Shown here piece by piece: positions 1 through 9,156 of a stretch of 64,000 bases of DNA. The translations under genes and the position numbers were made by a program. Each line of letters starts with the position of its first letter. The stretch's first letter is position 1. The notes beneath the pieces were generated by a model. That model searched no databases and was not told the DNA's origin. It saw only the letters and a program-made list of their open reading frames with translations. The DNA lies in NCBI RefSeq assembly GCF_022343555.1, contig NZ_JAKQZH010000001.1, positions 2,028,108-2,092,107 on the forward strand, read 5' to 3'. The DNA is from Marinobacter sp. C7 (lineage in GTDB: Bacteria; Pseudomonadota; Gammaproteobacteria; Pseudomonadales; Oleiphilaceae).

Positions 1-676
1 GCCGGCCCTCGGATTTCAATTGCGACAACGCCGCCACGTCCAGCCCTTTCTCCCGGTAGACGGTTCCCCTGGAGTCCGACGCCCCTACAATCACCGCACC
101 CTCGGCGGCCAGAAAACGCGCGGCATGGTAGCCCACCGAGCCAAACCCCTGAACGGCAACCCGCGCACCCTTGAGGTCCAGATCACAAAACGGCAGCGCG
201 GCTTTAACGGCGTGCGCAAGCCCCCACCCCGTCGCACCCAGCTGGTCCAGGGGAATGCCACCCAGCTCCCTGGGAAGGCCCACAGATCGGCCAATTTCAT
301 CGTGCACCCAGGCCATACACTGCTCGTTGGTGCCCATATCCGGCCCCGCGATGTACTGGACTTCGTGCCTCAGGGCACCGGCGAAGGCCCGCACCAGCTC
401 TTCTTTTTCCGCGGCCGGCATTTTCGGATCGGCAAAAATAACCGACTTGCCACCACCGTGGGGTAACCCCGCCATGGCGTTTTTCAGCGTCATGGCCCGG
501 GCCAGCCGCGCACACTCCGTCAGCGACACATCCGGGGCCATCCGGACACCACCAATGGAAGGGCCGGCAGCCACATTATCGACGACGAGAATCGCCTTGA
601 GGCCCACCCGGGGCACGTGAATATGGAGGACTTTGGCCGGTCCGAGTTCATCGGCAAGGTCAAAAACATCACGCAT
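1..676 (-). CDS. Glu/Leu/Phe/Val dehydrogenase, C-terminus beyond window
   Basis: NAD(P)-dependent oxidative deamination of an amino acid, a cytoplasmic reaction. The frame reads from an ATG at 676 and stays open to base 1, giving 225 residues. Visible are the substrate-lysine region with PHGGGKS at about residues 72-78, GPDMGT at 111-116 with the conserved Asp, and a Rossmann GFGSVG at 177-182. AAGGAG lies just upstream of the ATG. The short N-terminal domain fits the leucine/phenylalanine/valine dehydrogenase branch better than classical GDH, but the substrate cannot be fixed from the half present. The enolase-superfamily gene lies directly upstream on the same strand with a 42-base gap, so the two may be co-transcribed. 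Confidence 0.9.
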   Translation of the reverse strand, partial: MRDVFDLADELGPAKVLHIHVPRVGLKAILVVDNVAAGPSIGGVRMAPDVSLTECARLARAMTLKNAMAGLPHGGGKSVIFADPKMPAAEKEELVRAFAGALRHEVQYIAGPDMGTNEQCMAWVHDEIGRSVGLPRELGGIPLDQLGATGWGLAHAVKAALPFCDLDLKGARVAVQGFGSVGYHAARFLAAEGAVIVGASDSRGTVYREKGLDVAALSQLKSEGR

Positions 677-718
677 GAAAGCCTCCTTATCTCCTGGTTG
701 TCCATTCATTATCGATCA

Positions 719-1819
719 CTACTCAAACACATCGTGCAACGCCAACTGGTCAAAATCCGGAGTGACTCCAAGCCCGGGCCGGTCGCTCAGCGTCATTCGG
801 CCACCGGATGCCTCAGGCGCCCCGTGCGCCAACTGGACCGTGTTGTAGTTATGCAGATCGGTGGTATTAAGCAAAGCCCTGGTCGGGGTGCTGGCCGCAA
901 GGTGTGCGTAGGCAGCGGTCGCAATTCCACTGCCCCAGGCGTCCTCAATGGTCATGGAAATACCCGCTGCAACGCATACGTCGCGAATGACCCGCGACGG
1001 GGTCAGCCCACCGAATTTGCTGATTTTCAGGGCAATGGCGTCCATGGCGTCATCACGCAGCGCACGTTGCAGGTCGGCAAGGGTATTCAGACTCTCGTCC
1101 AGCTTGACCGGATGCCGGGTTCGCCGACGCACGGACAGGCACTCCTCGTAACCGGCACAGGGCTGTTCGAGATAGATGTCCAGATCCTCGGTCGCCCTCG
1201 AAAATCGCATGGCCTGGTCCCGCCGCCAGGCGGCGTTGATGTCTCCGATCCAGATCTCATCCGGCTGTTTCATTCTGCTGAGCGCCCTGACCAGCTCGAT
1301 ATCCTCTTCCACGGAATGACCCAGCTTGATCTGGATATGCCGGAACCCGTCGGACCGGTAACGGCGTAACGACGCTTCCATGGCCGCGGGTTCATCAAGG
1401 GGAACAATTCTGTGCAGGGGCATTGAGGGAGTAAGCAGACCGCCCAACAGTGTGTAGACCGGCAGGCCCGCAGCCTTACCCAAAAGATCCCAGCAGGCGA
1501 TATCGATGGCTGCCTTGGCAACCGCATGGCCGGTCAGCGCCTGATCCATACGTTCCGCAATATGCGTGGTGTTTCGGGGATCCTCGCCGATCACACTGGG
1601 GGCAAGCAACGCCAGGCAGGAAGGGAGCCCCTCAGAAAAAGCGGCCATGTAGTTGGGTCCACAAGGGCAGACTTCACCGTAACCCTCAAGCCCCGTGTCT
1701 GTCGTCAATACCACAACCGTGCTGGTAAAGACCTGGTGAGACCGCCCACCGGCAAATGCGTAAGCCTTGCCGGCATAGGGTAAATCAGCCGTGTAGACTC
1801 CGATGCTCTCTATACGCAC
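719..1819 (-). CDS. Mandelate racemase/muconate-lactonizing enzyme family protein
   Basis: Enolase-superfamily enzyme of 366 residues that abstracts a proton alpha to a carboxylate. The barrel ligands are visible: Lys165 in IQIKLG, metal ligands Asp193 (IGDIN), Glu218 (YLEQP) and Asp241 (KLDES), and Lys265 in LKISKFGG. A pair of lysines at the ends of strands 2 and 6 is the arrangement used by 1,1-proton-transfer racemases/epimerases such as hydroxyproline-betaine epimerase and cis-3-hydroxyproline dehydratase, which the sequence resembles in style. The start is GTG at 1819 with AAGGAG seven bases upstream. It sits upstream of an amino-acid dehydrogenase on the same strand, so a role in amino-acid or betaine catabolism is a reasonable inference. 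The substrate is unknown. Confidence 0.85.
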   Translation of the reverse strand: MRIESIGVYTADLPYAGKAYAFAGGRSHQVFTSTVVVLTTDTGLEGYGEVCPCGPNYMAAFSEGLPSCLALLAPSVIGEDPRNTTHIAERMDQALTGHAVAKAAIDIACWDLLGKAAGLPVYTLLGGLLTPSMPLHRIVPLDEPAAMEASLRRYRSDGFRHIQIKLGHSVEEDIELVRALSRMKQPDEIWIGDINAAWRRDQAMRFSRATEDLDIYLEQPCAGYEECLSVRRRTRHPVKLDESLNTLADLQRALRDDAMDAIALKISKFGGLTPSRVIRDVCVAAGISMTIEDAWGSGIATAAYAHLAASTPTRALLNTTDLHNYNTVQLAHGAPEASGGRMTLSDRPGLGVTPDFDQLALHDVFE

Positions 1820-1911
1820 GACAGGACTCCTTACCCGAAGGTTGCCAAATCTTACTTCAGCATAGCCGGTGCAGGCCGGAGACGCCCTGTGGCGGTATTA
1901 GCCAATATTAT

Positions 1912-1923
1912 GTCATTTATGAC
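1912..1923. promoter_or_regulatory. Small inverted repeat in divergent promoter region
   Basis: A 5-2-5 inverted repeat (GTCAT-TT-ATGAC) lies in the AT-rich part of the 178-base gap between the divergent enolase-family and molybdopterin oxidoreductase genes. Its placement would suit an operator shared by both, but a repeat this short can occur by chance. Confidence 0.3.
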
Positions 1924-1997
1924 TGATTAATTTTTCCGTCCCTGCTGGCATACTCAGGTGGATAACAATTCCAACACCACCGGCCGAGTCTGTCCAA

Positions 1998-4100
1998 ATG
2001 AGCGAAATCAAGACCCACTACCGAACCTGCAACATTTGCGAAGCCATGTGCGGCCTCGAAATCAGACACCAGGACGGGAACATTCTCTCGATCAAAGGAG
2101 ACGCGGACGATCCTTTCAGTCGAGGTCATATCTGCCCCAAGGCAGTGGCGCTACAGGACTTTTACAACGACAAGGATCGCCTGAAAACACCGATCCGGCG
2201 CACGACCGACGGCTGGCAGGCGATCAGCTGGGATGAGGCTTTCGCGGAGATAGCGAACCGGTTTCGCGGGATTCAGGACGCCCATGGCAAAGACGCGGTC
2301 GGAGTGTATCTGGGCAACCCCAATGCCCATAACTTCGGCAATGCCATCATGCTGCCCCGATTCTTCAAGGCCCTGGGCACCAACAACCGCTATAGCTCCG
2401 CCTCCGCCGACCAGCTGCCTCACCACGTGGCTTCGAACTACATGCTCGGCGCCGGGATGCTGATCCCCATCCCGGACATTGACCATACCGATTTCATGCT
2501 GATCATCGGTGCCAACCCGATTGTTTCCAATGGCAGCCTGATGACCGCACCCGGCGTCGGGAAACGGCTCAAGGCCATTCAACAGCGTGGCGGCAAAGTC
2601 GTGGTGGTGGATCCACGCCGGACGGAAACCGCGAGGAAAGCGGACCAGCATCTCTTTATCCGGCCGGAAACCGATGCCCTGATGCTCCTGGCCATGGTGC
2701 ACACGCTGATAGACGAGGGATTGGTGGATCTTGGCCATCTCGCTCCCCTGATCGAAGGGTATGAGCGGCTCGGAGACGCCGTTGGCCCCTACTCTCCCGA
2801 ACGGGTTGCCGATGCCTGCGGCATCGCCGCCGACACGCTGCGAGGACTGGCGCGGGAAATGGCCGCCGCCAACAGTGCCGTTTGCTACAGCCGGATGGGA
2901 GCGTCCACCCAGTCTTTTGGCGGGCTGTGCCAGTGGCTGACGAACGTGCTCAATATCCTCACCGGGAACTTCGATAGCCGGGGCGGCGCCATGTTTACCC
3001 AGCCGGCGTTTGACCTGGTGCGCAACAAGAAAGGCAAACCCAGCTCCTACGGGCGTTACGAATCACGGGTCAGAAAACTGCCGTTCTTCAATGGTGAGTT
3101 TCCGGTCGCCACGCTGGCCGATGAGATCCTCACCCCCGGCGACGGCCAGATCAGAGCCATGATCACCATTGCCGGCAATCCGGTGCTCTCGAGTCCGGAT
3201 GGCGGCAGCCTGGAGAAAGCCTTCGAATCCCTGGACTTCATGGTGTCGGTGGATATCTACCTGAACGAAACCACCCGGTATGCCGACATTATCCTGCCGG
3301 CCACGACCGGTCTGGAAGTGTCCCACTTCGATGTGTTTTTCAACTCCTTTGCCGTGCGCAACACGGCCAAGTTCTCGGAGCCCCTGTTTGCCAAATCCGA
3401 GGATCAGAAGCACGATTGGGAGATCCTGAAGGAGCTGGCACTGCATCTGACCGGTCTCGAGGACGACGGCGTGACACCGGAAATGATGCTGGACGGCGGT
3501 CTCAGGCACGGCGCCTATGCCGATCAGGGCATGAGCCTCGAAAAGCTGAAAGCAAACCCGCATGGGCTGGATCTTGGCCCCTTGCAGCCGTGCCTGGAAA
3601 AGCGCCTTCAGACCGAGGATGGCCGGATCCACATCGCGCCGCCGCTCTTCGTTGAGGATCTCAACCGGCTGGATGCCTTCGCACTGACGGAAACGGATCA
3701 GGGCACCGAGTACCCGTTCTCAATGATCAGTCGCAGGCTCCCGCGCAGCCACAACACGTGGACCCAGAATTCCCACCGGCTGATCAAGGGCAAGAATCCC
3801 TGCACCTTGAAGATTAATTCAGCCGATGCCCAAAGGCTTGGCCTGGAAGATGGCCAGACCGCCCGGGTGGCCTCCCCGACCGGCAGCATCCAGCTCCCGG
3901 TGGAAATTGACGACGACATGTTCGAAGGCGTGGTCAGTATCCCGCAAGGCTGGGGTCATAACCGCCCTCAGACCGGCATGTCGATTGCGGAATCACAACC
4001 CGGGGAAAGCATCAACGACGTCACTGACCGGCAACGCATCGATGCGCTGACCGGCAACGCGGCCTTCAACGGTACGCGGGTTTCCATACAGGCGGCCTGA
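1998..4100 (+). CDS. Molybdopterin-dependent oxidoreductase, DMSO reductase superfamily
   Basis: Single-subunit molybdenum enzyme of 700 residues that should bind bis-MGD and one 4Fe-4S cluster. The cluster motif Cx2Cx3Cx27C is formed by Cys11, 14, 18 and 46. The usual Mo-bisPGD domains follow, and a C-terminal dinucleotide-binding domain spans about residues 580-690. No twin-arginine or other signal peptide is present, so the protein is predicted to be cytoplasmic. No partner ferredoxin, NrfD-type membrane subunit or chaperone gene lies alongside, so the electron partner is unclear. The family includes assimilatory nitrate reductases, formate dehydrogenases and thiosulfate/polysulfide reductases. 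The substrate cannot be told here. It is transcribed away from the enolase-family gene. Confidence 0.88.
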   Translation: MSEIKTHYRTCNICEAMCGLEIRHQDGNILSIKGDADDPFSRGHICPKAVALQDFYNDKDRLKTPIRRTTDGWQAISWDEAFAEIANRFRGIQDAHGKDAVGVYLGNPNAHNFGNAIMLPRFFKALGTNNRYSSASADQLPHHVASNYMLGAGMLIPIPDIDHTDFMLIIGANPIVSNGSLMTAPGVGKRLKAIQQRGGKVVVVDPRRTETARKADQHLFIRPETDALMLLAMVHTLIDEGLVDLGHLAPLIEGYERLGDAVGPYSPERVADACGIAADTLRGLAREMAAANSAVCYSRMGASTQSFGGLCQWLTNVLNILTGNFDSRGGAMFTQPAFDLVRNKKGKPSSYGRYESRVRKLPFFNGEFPVATLADEILTPGDGQIRAMITIAGNPVLSSPDGGSLEKAFESLDFMVSVDIYLNETTRYADIILPATTGLEVSHFDVFFNSFAVRNTAKFSEPLFAKSEDQKHDWEILKELALHLTGLEDDGVTPEMMLDGGLRHGAYADQGMSLEKLKANPHGLDLGPLQPCLEKRLQTEDGRIHIAPPLFVEDLNRLDAFALTETDQGTEYPFSMISRRLPRSHNTWTQNSHRLIKGKNPCTLKINSADAQRLGLEDGQTARVASPTGSIQLPVEIDDDMFEGVVSIPQGWGHNRPQTGMSIAESQPGESINDVTDRQRIDALTGNAAFNGTRVSIQAA

Positions 4101-4173
4101 ATCAGACTGATCCGGTTCGGGAACCGACGGAGAACCTGAAGGCACTGGCCGCTCGGATCGATAGCAAGGGGGC

Positions 4174-4557
4174 CTACTGAGGCGACTCCCGGTCCCACAC
4201 GATATTGTTTCTGGACCTGTCGAAGTAGGGGGCAAATACGGAAAGTGCCGCAAAACGCTGCCCTTGCTCGAGTATCGGGCCGTGGAGGGTGTTCTGGGGA
4301 ATGAAGACGAGATCGCCTTTGCTCACCCTCCTGACTTCGTCACCGACTCTGAAGTCCACGTCGCCCTCAATGATCACCAGTAACTCGTCATGGTAGTTTT
4401 GGGTATGGAGAGCATTTCCACTTTCTCGGACAACACCGACATTAGCGGTCAAATGCTTACCATCAAAAACGAATGCTCTTTTGATGGGATCGTTTCTGGT
4501 CGATGCGTCTGCTTCGAGAGAATCCACTATCTGATTGAGGTTATTGAAATAACTCAC
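4174..4557 (-). CDS. Single-domain cupin protein
   Basis: Small beta-barrel cupin of 127 residues. Cupin motif 1 is seen around residues 51-65 (His51, His56, Glu58 region, ending IIEG) and motif 2 around 81-93 (GDLVFIPQNTLHG with His92), enough to hold one metal ion. The start is GTG at 4557 with GGAGG eight bases upstream. The C-terminal tail (about residues 110-127) includes an APYFDRSRNN segment typical of small cupins acting on small organic acids or storing ligands. It lies in the same direction as, and downstream of, the alpha/beta hydrolase, so they could form a catabolic pair. The substrate is unknown. Confidence 0.82.
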   Translation of the reverse strand: MSYFNNLNQIVDSLEADASTRNDPIKRAFVFDGKHLTANVGVVRESGNALHTQNYHDELLVIIEGDVDFRVGDEVRRVSKGDLVFIPQNTLHGPILEQGQRFAALSVFAPYFDRSRNNIVWDRESPQ

Positions 4558-4629
4558 TTTGGCTTCCTCCGGGGACTGTGAACCGGACTGCGCTGCGCAA
4601 TAGCCACTGCACGTAATTTGACGCGCAAA

Positions 4630-5424
4630 TCAGAATGAAGTTTCGAGGAAGTCGAGTATCGCCCTGTTGACGGCCTCGGGTTGTTCGAGTGTCGACAAAT
4701 GCCCGGCGCCGGGAATCTCTGCAAAGGTCGAGTTGGGCAACCGCTCGTGAATCTGCCGTGACGCAGCAGGAGGCAGGGATTGATCCTCTTCACCCACAAC
4801 GACCAGGGAGGGCACGCTGATCTCCGGGAGCCGGGCCAGGACCGAGTCCCGTTGCATGAGCCCCTCCAGGCTCCTGAGAATCGAGGGCACGTGAACCGTC
4901 GCGAACTCGTCCTTCCATTCGCTCACCAGGGCTCTTTTCTGCCGCCGGGTGGAAGCTCCGAACATAAGCCGACTGATGGGCGACAGAAAAGGTTTAATCC
5001 CCAAAGCCCGGGCGCCCATTCCCATCAAATGATACTTCAGCTTCCTGAACGGGTGTTCGGCTCCGGCGTCCGTATCCAGCAGAATGAGCCCGGCTACCCG
5101 CTCGGGGCGGGTAATTGCCGCCCGCATCGCCACCATGCCGCCGACGGATAAACCGCACCATATCGCCTTCTCGATGCCGCACTCATCCAGGACGGCCACC
5201 ACGTCCGAGACAGCGTCATACAGCGTGAACGGTTGTTTCACCTCCCCCGACCTGCCGTGGCCCCGAAAATCAACGTTCACAACCCGGTAGTGATTTGCGA
5301 GCGCCGGTACCTGCTCACGCCACATTTTCCCGGAACACAGGAAACTGTGCCCCAGCACCAGCGGCATCCCCTCCCCGGTATCCTCGAAATAAATCGACAC
5401 GTCCTGATTCTGAACAAAAGGCAT
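4630..5424 (-). CDS. Alpha/beta fold hydrolase
   Basis: Cytoplasmic hydrolase of 264 residues with the full triad pattern. The nucleophile is Ser93 in GLSVGG, the acid is an Asp in VVGEEDQSLPP near residue 215, and the His is in GAGHLS near residue 243. The oxyanion-loop region LGHSF is at about 24-28. The C-terminal ILDFLETSF helix and overall length match the 3-oxoadipate-enol-lactonase (PcaD)-like group, but no other protocatechuate genes are nearby, so no specific substrate is assigned. It starts with ATG and is followed by the cupin gene 72 bases downstream. Confidence 0.85.
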   Translation of the reverse strand: MPFVQNQDVSIYFEDTGEGMPLVLGHSFLCSGKMWREQVPALANHYRVVNVDFRGHGRSGEVKQPFTLYDAVSDVVAVLDECGIEKAIWCGLSVGGMVAMRAAITRPERVAGLILLDTDAGAEHPFRKLKYHLMGMGARALGIKPFLSPISRLMFGASTRRQKRALVSEWKDEFATVHVPSILRSLEGLMQRDSVLARLPEISVPSLVVVGEEDQSLPPAASRQIHERLPNSTFAEIPGAGHLSTLEQPEAVNRAILDFLETSF

Positions 5425-5483
5425 CCTGGTTACCCGCTTCTATGGACTCTTCCTTGCCTCCACGGCAACAAAATGCACGCTAG

Positions 5484-7133
5484 TCATGGCCGCTGGTTAG
5501 CCTCATTATCTCCCGGAAGGATTGAAACCCATTTTCTGACCGACCCGCGGCCAAAGGCATCTCCCACAAAGAATTCCGGTGGGGTACCGGGAGGCTCACT
5601 GAGAGAGGCTCCATAGCGGCTTCGTACCCAGGATTCATTGTAGCCCGCCAGTTCGATTAGCGTCGGGAATACCTGAAAATGGCCGGTTCGGTTATAACCT
5701 GTCTTTTGAGCGGCCCCGAACCGTTCGAGGATGCCCGGATCGTTGGAGAAAACCATCATGGGAACAATACCCTCGAACCGGTTTGCTCTTGGCCTGCAGT
5801 GCGTGGCCAAGGTGCCGTCGTCAACGATGTTCTGCCCATGATCGCTTGTATATACGATGACGTAGTTCCTGAATTCACCGCTTTCGGACAACAAGCCTTG
5901 GAACCAGTCATCGACGCTCCAACGTATTCCATTCATGAATGAATTCAGGGATTTTGCTCTGTCATTCATTGGCTCACCTGGCCCGAGGGCAGGCGTGAAG
6001 GCGTTGGACTCCTCGGGATAGCTCCTGAAGTACGGGAAGTGGATCCCATACTTGTTCAGGATGATAAAGGTCTTGCCGGGTTGCTTGAGCAGAGCGATTA
6101 ACCTCTCACGCGCAACGCCGTCGCTTTCATAATTAATGTCCTCGCGAAGTCTCAGGATCTGGTCTATGAAGGTGGCTTCATGCTGATTCATGAAGTTCTG
6201 GTAGTTCACCCATTCCTCCGCACTCTGCGCATCCAGGTATACGTTGTAATACCCTGCCTTCCTGGTAAATTGCCAGATCGAGGGTGTCTTCAGACTCTTT
6301 TGATCAGGGTCCGGGATCGACTCTTTTCCAACCCCCGTCCTGAGGATGAGATTGGAATAATCACTGCAGTTTGAAGCCGATGCAGACAATCCGAAATTGG
6401 TGAGTCCTGTTTCCAAAGAACTGAGATAGGGGGTCGTGTCTTTTGTGTACCCATTGATTCCCAGAATGTCCGCACGGATGCTTTCATCCACAATGAGTAC
6501 TATTTTCTCAACCTCCGGTTCGATCGAAGCGGAGTAACTCACCTCGGATCTTTGACCATCGTAAAGGTCACTCTGGGCAGCAAACACAAGCAGTGCCGGA
6601 ACCCTGAAAAACGACGGATATCGATCGAAAACCCCATCGCTACTGATCAGGACAATAACGACCAGCACGACGGTACTGACTGGAACGGCGTAGAACTTTC
6701 CGGGAATGCCCGACTTTAAAAGGCCCGGCAAACGTTCAGCGAGAATAATAAGCGGTACAAGAATGATGAAAAGCGGCAGTATAGCGAGGCCAATATTCTC
6801 AACCACCGCCGCGGCCCACCATTGAAAATAACTCACAATCAGGTCGGCCTGCTGGAAATCGATGGGCGCGCTCGAGACAAGCACGGAGCCGATATTGGAA
6901 AGAAAAAAGAATACGAAAAACGGCAGGGTAATTTTACGAAACAGGCTGCGGCCACTGAAAAATATCAGGAACGCGCCTGATAAACTCAAGAGCAACACCG
7001 CCACTGACAGGATGAGCTCGATTACCTTGCCTTCACGCCACAGAAACCGAAACGGATAGAAAAAGTCGTAGAACAGACTGAATTCTACGAGCAAAAGAAT
7101 CGAAACCGCCGCCAGGCCGAAAGCCTTTCTCAC
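5484..7133 (-). CDS. Membrane sulfatase-family transferase, EptA-like
   Basis: Inner-membrane enzyme of 549 residues. Five hydrophobic segments occupy roughly the first 190 residues and an alkaline-phosphatase-fold domain follows. The domain starts with a DESIRAD metal-binding motif, continues with NCSDYSN where EptA-type enzymes keep their nucleophilic Thr, and ends with SDHGQN and a THCRP His region. These are the hallmarks of phosphoethanolamine transferases that decorate lipid A or other cell-surface glycans. Here the nucleophile region reads Ser/Asp rather than the usual Thr-containing string, so the chemistry may differ. The start is GTG at 7133. It is followed by the alpha/beta hydrolase and preceded closely by the ICMT-like gene. 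Confidence 0.8.
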   Translation of the reverse strand: MRKAFGLAAVSILLLVEFSLFYDFFYPFRFLWREGKVIELILSVAVLLLSLSGAFLIFFSGRSLFRKITLPFFVFFFLSNIGSVLVSSAPIDFQQADLIVSYFQWWAAAVVENIGLAILPLFIILVPLIILAERLPGLLKSGIPGKFYAVPVSTVVLVVIVLISSDGVFDRYPSFFRVPALLVFAAQSDLYDGQRSEVSYSASIEPEVEKIVLIVDESIRADILGINGYTKDTTPYLSSLETGLTNFGLSASASNCSDYSNLILRTGVGKESIPDPDQKSLKTPSIWQFTRKAGYYNVYLDAQSAEEWVNYQNFMNQHEATFIDQILRLREDINYESDGVARERLIALLKQPGKTFIILNKYGIHFPYFRSYPEESNAFTPALGPGEPMNDRAKSLNSFMNGIRWSVDDWFQGLLSESGEFRNYVIVYTSDHGQNIVDDGTLATHCRPRANRFEGIVPMMVFSNDPGILERFGAAQKTGYNRTGHFQVFPTLIELAGYNESWVRSRYGASLSEPPGTPPEFFVGDAFGRGSVRKWVSILPGDNEANQRP

Positions 7134-7146
7134 GTGGTCATCTCGA

Positions 7147-7866
7147 TCAGTAAATGCCGGGAATCAACCGATAGCGCACACGTTCCGCATAGTCTCGATA
7201 GCCCGGCAACTCCTCCTTCAACGTCTGGTCTTCAAGCGCTGTTCTGATCACCGTAACGATGGTTGCCACCGCCGCGGGTACCAGTGTCCACGCCGAGTCC
7301 AGAGCAAGAACAATACCGAGCAGTGGAAGAATATTTCCGGCATAACCGGGATGCCGAACATACCGGTACGGCCCGGTGTCGCACACCACGTGCCCTCGAT
7401 CCGTCAGAACACGTACCACACTGAGGAAAAAACGGTTCTCTACCACTGCCCATGCGGCAAAGGCATAACCGAACGCGATCAACAGGAACCCGATCACATT
7501 GATCCAGAGCGGGAATTCGGAAGACCAGTCAAAGCGATGGTCGAGACCTGCCACAATAACCATAGGGTAACTGATACTCACCGCCATCAGCGGCGCCAGC
7601 ACTTTATCCCACGCCTTTGCGTTCTGGAAATGTTCAATATTCTGTCGTTCGGCCGTCAGTCCGGGGTGCCGCCGTTCCGACCAGATGCGCCCCCCAATAC
7701 CGGCGATCAAAATCAGCAGGGAATAGATCCAGGCTTGCCACCAACCGGGATCCCAGGCGCACGCAAACAGAACCAGGGGGACAAGGAGGTACACCAAAGC
7801 TAATCTGAACCACTGGCGAGGGGATACCGTGTGGGCTGTTTCTTCACTAACGGCCATTTTCGACAT
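7147..7866 (-). CDS. Isoprenylcysteine methyltransferase-like membrane protein
   Basis: Integral membrane methyltransferase-like protein of 239 residues with five to six hydrophobic segments. The signature RYVRHPGYAGN, followed by a hydrophobic stretch and a C-terminal RTALEDQTLKEELPGYRDYAERVRY-type tail (shown in pieces), is that of the ICMT/PEMT/NnrU fold, which binds S-adenosylmethionine near the membrane face. The ATG at 7866 is chosen because GGAG lies seven bases upstream. A GTG at 7929 in the same frame would add 21 residues. It overlaps nothing and ends 13 bases before the EptA-like gene, so the two are probably co-transcribed. The bacterial substrate is not known. Confidence 0.78.
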   Translation of the reverse strand: MSKMAVSEETAHTVSPRQWFRLALVYLLVPLVLFACAWDPGWWQAWIYSLLILIAGIGGRIWSERRHPGLTAERQNIEHFQNAKAWDKVLAPLMAVSISYPMVIVAGLDHRFDWSSEFPLWINVIGFLLIAFGYAFAAWAVVENRFFLSVVRVLTDRGHVVCDTGPYRYVRHPGYAGNILPLLGIVLALDSAWTLVPAAVATIVTVIRTALEDQTLKEELPGYRDYAERVRYRLIPGIY

Positions 7867-8017
7867 GTTGTTCTCCGAAAAACGGATCCGGGCGTGCGGG
7901 ATCGCCGTGGACGGCCTGGATTCAGACACTGTCCGGTACGATTGGGTTGCCCCCCTTGTCTGTAAAACTCACTGCGTTAGGCTGACTATAGTTTGACCGA
8001 AAAGGTAAGTCACGACG

Positions 8018-9094
8018 ATGGTACACGTATCCGAGAACCCCAACGCGGCGTCACCTACCCTACCTCCCCTGGACCCCGATCGTGTTGCCCTGATCGAGAA
8101 GGAGGGCTTGATCCTCAAGCAACTGGAACCACTGGGCGTCGAGATCTATGGCGCTGATGTTCGTTGCGAACTTCCGAAAGCCGTCATCGACGCTTTGGAA
8201 GTGGAAATGGCGAACCGCGGCTTCATCGTGTTCAAGCATCAGACCGACCTATCCCCCGATGAACTTATCAATGCCAGCAAATGGTGGGGAGCTCACGAAA
8301 TCCATTCCACTCACGGCGTCCACCCGGCAACGCCCGGAAGGAACCGGCACATCTTCCGCTGCTCCAATGACAGCCGCTACGGCATCCTCGGGGTTGGCCC
8401 GCAGTGGCATAACGATGGGAGCTTCGAGGCCGCAACCTTCTCGCATTCAGCCTATTACATGGCCCGCGCGCCGGAGCGCGGGGGCGGCACGCACTTTGCT
8501 CACCAGGGTGCAGCCTTCGATGCGCTGCCACAGGATAAGCAGGAATTCTGGCAACGTCTCGTATCTGTTAATTCGGCCTCAGGCGTGACTCATCCCGTGG
8601 TCCACACGCACCCTGTTTCCGGACGGAAAAGCGTGTGGCTTCATCTGGGCATGACCGGCGCCGTTCTCGAGAGACTCCCGGAAGATGGCCTCTCCATAGA
8701 GGAGCTGCAGAACGCTCCGGCAGCCGCTGACAAATTCCGGTTGCTGAACGATGCCGAAATGAAGGAGCTGTTCAACGACTATAACGATCTTTTGAATACT
8801 TCGTTCGAGAAGGGGTACGGAATACGTTATCACTACGACAATGGCGATCTGCTCTTCATCGATAACTGGGCTGTCGCTCACCGGGCATCGCCAGAGGCGC
8901 ACATGCCGGCAGAGGAACAAGGCCTGAGGATTATGGATCGTGTCACGATCAAGGCCGGGCGGGAATTGTCCCCCCACTTTGGCTTGCCAACCTACATCAA
9001 CTTATCCGGCCCTCATCCGTTCAACAAGGATGGCGTTTGGCAGGCCGGTGGCGTGGGCTTCCGGTGGAAAGACGACATCCGCATGCAAAACTGA
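8018..9094 (+). CDS. TauD/TfdA-family Fe(II)/2-oxoglutarate dioxygenase
   Basis: Cytoplasmic non-haem iron oxygenase of 358 residues. The iron triad is His131 and Asp133 (HNDGSF) plus His288 (WAVAHR), and Arg304 (LRIMDR) is placed to bind 2-oxoglutarate. Length and motif spacing fit the family. Known members hydroxylate taurine, aryloxyalkanoates, carnitine-type compounds or amino-acid derivatives. None of the neighbours identifies the substrate. The gene is transcribed divergently from the ICMT-like gene, with a 151-base gap between the chosen starts. Confidence 0.85.
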   Translation: MVHVSENPNAASPTLPPLDPDRVALIEKEGLILKQLEPLGVEIYGADVRCELPKAVIDALEVEMANRGFIVFKHQTDLSPDELINASKWWGAHEIHSTHGVHPATPGRNRHIFRCSNDSRYGILGVGPQWHNDGSFEAATFSHSAYYMARAPERGGGTHFAHQGAAFDALPQDKQEFWQRLVSVNSASGVTHPVVHTHPVSGRKSVWLHLGMTGAVLERLPEDGLSIEELQNAPAAADKFRLLNDAEMKELFNDYNDLLNTSFEKGYGIRYHYDNGDLLFIDNWAVAHRASPEAHMPAEEQGLRIMDRVTIKAGRELSPHFGLPTYINLSGPHPFNKDGVWQAGGVGFRWKDDIRMQN

Positions 9095-9156
9095 TCGATC
9101 ACATTTATCGGTTGATTCCAGCGCACAAAACGCCTTTTTGACAGGTGATTGTCGGG

